NCBI GenBank assembly: GCA_905197435.1
Contig: CAJJYX010000013.1
Span: 1-31,986, forward strand
DNA from: an uncultured Bacteroides sp.
GTDB lineage: Bacteria > Bacteroidota > Bacteroidia > Bacteroidales > Bacteroidaceae
Direction of reading: 5' to 3'
Length of the DNA: 31,986 bases
Positions 28,257 through 31,986 of this stretch are shown in pieces. The position numbers and the translations under genes are program-made. The notes beneath the pieces were generated by a model. That model saw nothing but the letters and a program-made list of their open reading frames with translations. It searched no databases and was not told the origin of the DNA. Each line of letters opens with the position of its first letter. Position 1 is the stretch's first letter.

Positions 28257-28276
28257 TGTCCTCTTCGGAAAATGTA
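28257..28276 (-). promoter_or_regulatory. Hairpin in the susC leader
   Basis: GAAGAGG and CCTCTTC form a perfect 7-bp stem around a 6-base loop, about 60 bases before the susC ATG. Just further upstream CGAG..TTG and CAACTCG (about 28280-28310) can also pair. The 193-base gap 28199-28391 has no -7 element that I can find, so this is best read as a structured leader within an operon transcript, where translation or stability of susC could be tuned. Confidence 0.4.
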
Positions 28277-28391
28277 GCGAGCCGGTTGGTGCATCAACTC
28301 GCCGGATACATTAAGGTCTCACAGGTGTTGTTTCATAGGCATTTTCATTTCTTTGAGGGGGTTGTTGATATTATTTATTTATTGAATAATC

Positions 28392-30203
28392 TTATTTGTA
28401 GGCCTCTTTCAGTTCTTCATACCATTTTTGCAAGACGAAGAATGCTTTTTTCTTTTGTCCTTTGTCGGATACCAGTCCCTTGCGGTTGAAATCGTCCTGT
28501 ATTTCGGGTACGTGGCGGCGAGGAGAACGGAAGTCTTTCAAAATCCATGGAGTGGTACCTACCAGTCCCGGAATACGTTTCAGCATTTGGATATGGCGGA
28601 TGTACATGTCTTCCTGATATTCTTCGGTGAAACGTTCTTTGGGCGATCCATGCCGGCCATATAAGGCACCGCCTCCCAGTTCGCTGATGAATACCGGCTT
28701 TTGGGTTTCGAATGTCCAGTTGACCCGGTCACATTTTTCGGAGTCACCATCGTACCAGCCCACGTATTCATTAAAACTGATGATGTCCAATACCTTGTCA
28801 AGTGGGTCGTTCACTGTCATCAGGCCGGGTTGCACTTCCTCTTTTTCCATGGCAGCACCTACCAGGCGTACATTATCCAGGCTTCTTGCTTTGTTGGCCA
28901 GGTTGGTCAGGAAAGTCAGGCGCGGCTCGCTGATGGGAGTCTCGTTGGCAATGGACCAGATGATGATGTTGCAACGGTTCTTGTCGCGGGCAATCATGTC
29001 GCACAATTGCTGTTCGGCATTCTGATAGGTATCTTTGTTTTCCCAATGAATGGTCCAGTAAACCGGAATCTCCGACCATACAAGGAAGCCCATCCGTTCG
29101 GCTTCGCGCACCATCTCTTCATTGTGCGGATAGTGTGCCAGACGTACGAAGTTGCATCCAAGCTCCTTTGCCCAGCTCAGCAGGGTGTGTGCATGGTCTC
29201 TGGAGTAGGCACGACCGCTGTAATAGGGAGTCTCTTCGTGGATACTGATGCCTCTACAAAAAATCTCCCGGTCGTTCAGCATTAGCTTGGTGCCTTCGGT
29301 ACGGATAGTACGGAAGCCTATCTCGTCTGTCACTTTGTCGGTTTCGGAAGCGATGGTTACAGCGTATAGTTTGGGATTCTCCGGAGTCCATAAGAGGGGC
29401 TTGGCCTTTATTTGGAAAGCGGCATAGCCGTTGGCATCAGTAGTCACTTCTTTTTTCAGCTTCAGTTCGGGAATGTCCAGTGTTACTTTCTGAATCTTGG
29501 CATTGCCGTCCAACTGCACCCAGCCTTCGATGGTATTCTTGTCATTCTTTTTTAGTTGTACATAGTAGTCGCGGATGTAGGTTGAAGGTGTTTCTACCAG
29601 TGTGACGGGGCGTGTGATGCCTCCAAAGTTCCACCAGTCTGCGTTCACTGTGGGCACTGCTTCGGGAATCCGCTTATTGTCTGCCTTTACCACCAGGCTG
29701 TTTGTGCCTTTTTTCAGCAGATCGGTTATTTCGTAATTGAAAGGGGTGAATCCGCCGATGTGTCTGCCAAGCCGTTTGCCGTTCAGCCACACGATGGCTT
29801 CGTAGTTGACTGCTCCGAAATTCAGGAAAAGTCGTTTGCCGGGTTCTAATGAATACTCAAAATGTTTCCGGTACCATACGGTTCCTTCATAATAGTATAG
29901 TTGGGGGCGCTGTGTGTTCCAGTCACCGGGAACAAATAGCAACTTGTCTGTTTCGAAATCATATTCCTGTAGTTTGGTCTTGTCCGAATAGGTCTTATCT
30001 TGGGCATATCCTCCGTCATAGGGTTTCAGACGGTAATCGTAATAGCCGTTTTCAAACGGGTCGACGATTGTCTTCCACTGACCGTCGAGTGAGGTAGTCT
30101 GGCGTGAACCGATATTCATGATGGAAGGAGCCTGTTGGGCAAACGTTCCCATTGATAGGAGTGCCAGTAGGAAAGCAAAACTTTTTTTTAGTAGTGTTCT
30201 CAT
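28392..30203 (-). CDS. GH2-family beta-glucuronidase-like enzyme, periplasmic
   Basis: 603 aa, the compact length of UidA-type GH2 enzymes without extra C-terminal domains. The signal peptide ends TFA-QQ. The sugar-binding domain has VWYRKHFEYSLEPGKRLFLN and WLNGKRLGRHIGGFTPF; the TIM barrel starts near GTKLMLNDREIFCRGISIHE. Acid/base Glu421 is in WSIANETP and nucleophile Glu508 in FISELGGGALYG. N573-R-K575-G corresponds to the N-x-K motif that contacts the uronate carboxylate in E. coli GUS; together with the SELGGGA and FNEYVGWYDG contexts this favours beta-glucuronidase, though galactosidase is not excluded. It is first in the minus-strand operon, upstream of susC, which is unusual, and has a good -7 element. 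Released glucuronate fits the SDR-UxuA pathway at the operon end. Confidence 0.9.
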   Translation of the reverse strand: MRTLLKKSFAFLLALLSMGTFAQQAPSIMNIGSRQTTSLDGQWKTIVDPFENGYYDYRLKPYDGGYAQDKTYSDKTKLQEYDFETDKLLFVPGDWNTQRPQLYYYEGTVWYRKHFEYSLEPGKRLFLNFGAVNYEAIVWLNGKRLGRHIGGFTPFNYEITDLLKKGTNSLVVKADNKRIPEAVPTVNADWWNFGGITRPVTLVETPSTYIRDYYVQLKKNDKNTIEGWVQLDGNAKIQKVTLDIPELKLKKEVTTDANGYAAFQIKAKPLLWTPENPKLYAVTIASETDKVTDEIGFRTIRTEGTKLMLNDREIFCRGISIHEETPYYSGRAYSRDHAHTLLSWAKELGCNFVRLAHYPHNEEMVREAERMGFLVWSEIPVYWTIHWENKDTYQNAEQQLCDMIARDKNRCNIIIWSIANETPISEPRLTFLTNLANKARSLDNVRLVGAAMEKEEVQPGLMTVNDPLDKVLDIISFNEYVGWYDGDSEKCDRVNWTFETQKPVFISELGGGALYGRHGSPKERFTEEYQEDMYIRHIQMLKRIPGLVGTTPWILKDFRSPRRHVPEIQDDFNRKGLVSDKGQKKKAFFVLQKWYEELKEAYK

Positions 30204-30279
30204 ATTATTAAATTTTTGATGTATATGTCGGTTAGCTTACTTTACAGGCAGAATGCAATTCTTTGTGTAAAACGTGGAG

Positions 30280-30287
30280 CAAAAGTA
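30280..30287 (-). promoter_or_regulatory. Putative -7 element for the PUL operon (TACTTTTG)
   Basis: The minus strand reads TACTTTTG, an exact match to TAnnTTTG, 76 bases upstream of the first PUL gene. It gives an expected leader of 65-70 bases. It is the best candidate for the main PUL promoter; no -33 TTTG is seen at the right distance, which fits an activator-dependent promoter. The gap 30204-30509 holds this element, the divergent one at 30477-30484 and AT-rich sequence between them. Confidence 0.5.
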
Positions 30288-30476
30288 TAATCATCTTCCC
30301 ATGTTTTATAAGAAGATACTACATCTTAGCTACTTCAATTCTCGATTTTAACTACATCAATACTTTCTTTCCTGCTTTGTAATTATTTGATTATTACGTA
30401 CTTCATATATTTTAGTAATGTCTTGATTAATCTGTTAAAGAAACTAATGGGAAAATGCGGTTTAAAAGAAAGAAAT

Positions 30477-30484
30477 TATCTTTG
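30477..30484 (+). promoter_or_regulatory. Putative -7 element for the sensor gene (TATCTTTG)
   Basis: TATCTTTG matches TAnnTTTG and ends 25 bases before the sensor ATG, so the leader would be short (about 17 bases). Together with 30280-30287 it makes a divergent promoter pair. Confidence 0.5.
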
Positions 30485-30509
30485 CTACGTAAAACAAATG
30501 TAAACTACC

Positions 30510-31986
30510 ATGAAGAGCAGACTCTGTTTTATTCTATTCTTTTTGATTTGGGTTGCATTTTCTGCCAAGGCAGAATGGCAGCGGCCGGTGATTAATTATA
30601 CACGACATACCTATAAAGCCGGAAACCAAAACTGGATGTTACAGCAACACGAGAATGGTTGGCTGTATGTGGCAAATAACAAAGGTTTGCTGGAGTTTGA
30701 CGGCACTGCCTGGAATTTATATTCTATGTCGAATGCCAAGACGCGGGCCGTGAAAATCGGGACGGACAATCGCATTTACATCGGTGGAATCGGCCGTTTC
30801 GGCTATTTCACTCCGAACCGATTGGGGGGATTGGACTATACTTGTCTTTCGGACAGTCTATCCGATGGATCGGTGGTTGGCGTTATTTGGAACATTTTGC
30901 AAGATAGGGATAAAATCTACTTCCAGTCCGACCGTAGTCTGTTCTGTTGGGCGGACGGACGGGTGGAATATATAGAGTCGACCAGTGAGATGAACGTTTC
31001 GGCCATACTCTATAACAAGTTCTATATCGGTGCATCCGATGGGCTCCTGGTGATGGAAGACAAGCACTTTCAGCTGATTCCGGGAACAGAAAGGCTGGGG
31101 AGGATTTCAAGCCTGTTGCCCTATAATGGCAAGGTGTTGATAGTGACCTGTTATAACGGCCTGTTTATCTATGATGGGGAAACCATCCAGAAGTATGCGT
31201 GCGCGGCTGATGATTTCATGCGGCATAACCGTATTTTCTGCGCGGCACTCCATCAGTCGCTGCTGGCGCTGGGCTCTGTGCAGGAGGGGGTCTGCCTCTT
31301 GGATTTGGAGAAGAATGAGACTTATGTAATATCCATCAATAACGGACTGCAAAACAAGACGGTTCTCTGCATGAATTTTGATGCGGAGAACAATCTTTGG
31401 CTGGGACTGGACAATGGCATCGACTGTATTCTCCTGGATTCTCCGGTTTGCTCTTTGTATGGCGGAAAGCCTCTCATCGGGTCGGGTTACTCTTCCTGCC
31501 AGTACGGAAATAAACAGTATCTGGGTACCAATCAAGGTATTTATTGCACCGTTCTACCCGAGGAACAAAGCAAGGAGATTCCTATGGAATTTTTGCCCGA
31601 GACGGGTGGGCAGGTCTGGTCGTTCTTGTGTCATGACAACAAGCTGTTCTGTGCTTCGGACAATGGGGTTTATATAATCGAGGGGGACAGGGTAGAGCAT
31701 CTGGACGGGCTTTGGGGCGTGAGGAAGCTCGTGGCACTGCCCGGTCGGCCGGATGTATTGATAGCCGGTACGTATGGCAAATATAGCGGATTGCATCTGT
31801 TAAAGAAGATAGCCGGCCGCTGGCAGGTGGTTTGCAGGCTTAAATACTTTACTTATGCCGCCAAAAGCCTCATGGCCGATAGGTCGGAAAACGTGGTGTG
31901 GGTCACCAATAAAGACAGGGGCGTTTGTAGGGTAAGTCTTTCGGACGACCTGCGTGAGGTGGTTCATTTAAAAAGATACAATCATG
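30510..31986 (+). CDS. Periplasmic propeller sensor regulator of the PUL, 5' part
   Basis: From ATG 30510 the frame stays open for 492 codons to the window edge, so the gene is cut. The signal peptide is MKSRLCFILFFLIWVAFSAKA. The rest is a series of propeller blades of the Reg_prop type: NGWLYVANNKGLLEFDGTAW, NRIYIGGIGRFGYFTPN, KFYIGASDGLLVMED, NNLWLGLDNGIDCI, KQYLGTNQGIYC and KLFCASDNGVYIIEG. This is the sensory half of Bacteroides regulators that detect oligosaccharides in the periplasm. The missing C-terminus should hold a Y_Y_Y domain, a membrane segment and either hybrid-histidine-kinase/AraC (HTCS) or LuxR-type output. The opening NYTRHTYKAGNQNW resembles the LuxR-output group, but the output type cannot be settled here. 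Divergent placement suggests control of the PUL. Confidence 0.85.
   Translation, partial: MKSRLCFILFFLIWVAFSAKAEWQRPVINYTRHTYKAGNQNWMLQQHENGWLYVANNKGLLEFDGTAWNLYSMSNAKTRAVKIGTDNRIYIGGIGRFGYFTPNRLGGLDYTCLSDSLSDGSVVGVIWNILQDRDKIYFQSDRSLFCWADGRVEYIESTSEMNVSAILYNKFYIGASDGLLVMEDKHFQLIPGTERLGRISSLLPYNGKVLIVTCYNGLFIYDGETIQKYACAADDFMRHNRIFCAALHQSLLALGSVQEGVCLLDLEKNETYVISINNGLQNKTVLCMNFDAENNLWLGLDNGIDCILLDSPVCSLYGGKPLIGSGYSSCQYGNKQYLGTNQGIYCTVLPEEQSKEIPMEFLPETGGQVWSFLCHDNKLFCASDNGVYIIEGDRVEHLDGLWGVRKLVALPGRPDVLIAGTYGKYSGLHLLKKIAGRWQVVCRLKYFTYAAKSLMADRSENVVWVTNKDRGVCRVSLSDDLREVVHLKRYNH

Noticed and set aside
28480..28487. N-x-K motif taken as proof of beta-glucuronidase specificity
   Set aside because: Related N-x-K-G sequences are also present in the other two GH2 proteins here and occur in GH2 beta-galactosidases, so I use it only as support.

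Overview
The window looks like a human-gut-type Bacteroides chromosome. The evidence is a SusC/SusD pair with further surface lipoproteins, a propeller-type sensor, DUF6377 and DUF4466 family proteins, Bacteroidetes-type tyrosine recombinases, and repeated matches to the Bacteroides -7 promoter consensus (TAnnTTTG) at sensible distances from gene starts. Species cannot be decided from the sequence alone. There are no rRNA, tRNA or CRISPR features.

Layout. (1) 1-2860, minus strand, AT-rich: the end of an accessory island, with the first 25 codons of a probable HsdR-like restriction subunit, a 68-aa XRE repressor, an intact tyrosine recombinase and a second, paralogous recombinase broken by a one-base frameshift. 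(2) 3221-8574, plus strand: a small glucan-type cluster holding a DUF6377 membrane regulator, a GH5 lipoprotein and a GH3 beta-glucosidase, closed by a very clear terminator at 8628-8658. (3) 8681-30203, minus strand: a large polysaccharide utilization locus (PUL). In transcription order it holds a GH2 beta-glucuronidase-like enzyme, SusC, SusD, a small lipoprotein, a DUF4466 lipoprotein, a double beta-helix/six-bladed-propeller fusion, a GH2 with a C-terminal malectin-like domain, an alginate-lyase-fold/GH88 fusion, another GH2, an SDR of the D-mannonate oxidoreductase type, and UxuA mannonate dehydratase. (4) 30510 to the right edge, plus strand: the 5' part of a divergent propeller sensor that probably controls the PUL.

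How the PUL may work. SusC/SusD and two accessory lipoproteins would bind and import a glycan. Periplasmic enzymes would then depolymerise it: a lyase domain makes unsaturated uronyl ends that the fused GH88 domain removes, while three different GH2 enzymes and a beta-helix protein remove other residues. Released D-glucuronate would be isomerised elsewhere to fructuronate, reduced by the SDR to mannonate, and dehydrated by UxuA to 2-keto-3-deoxygluconate. The set predicts a glucuronate-containing, unsulfated glycan (no sulfatase is present). None of the catalytic proteins in the PUL has a lipoprotein signal, so no surface endo-enzyme is evident. The exact glycan is unknown. The two multidomain fusions and the hairpins inside the operon are the most unusual parts.
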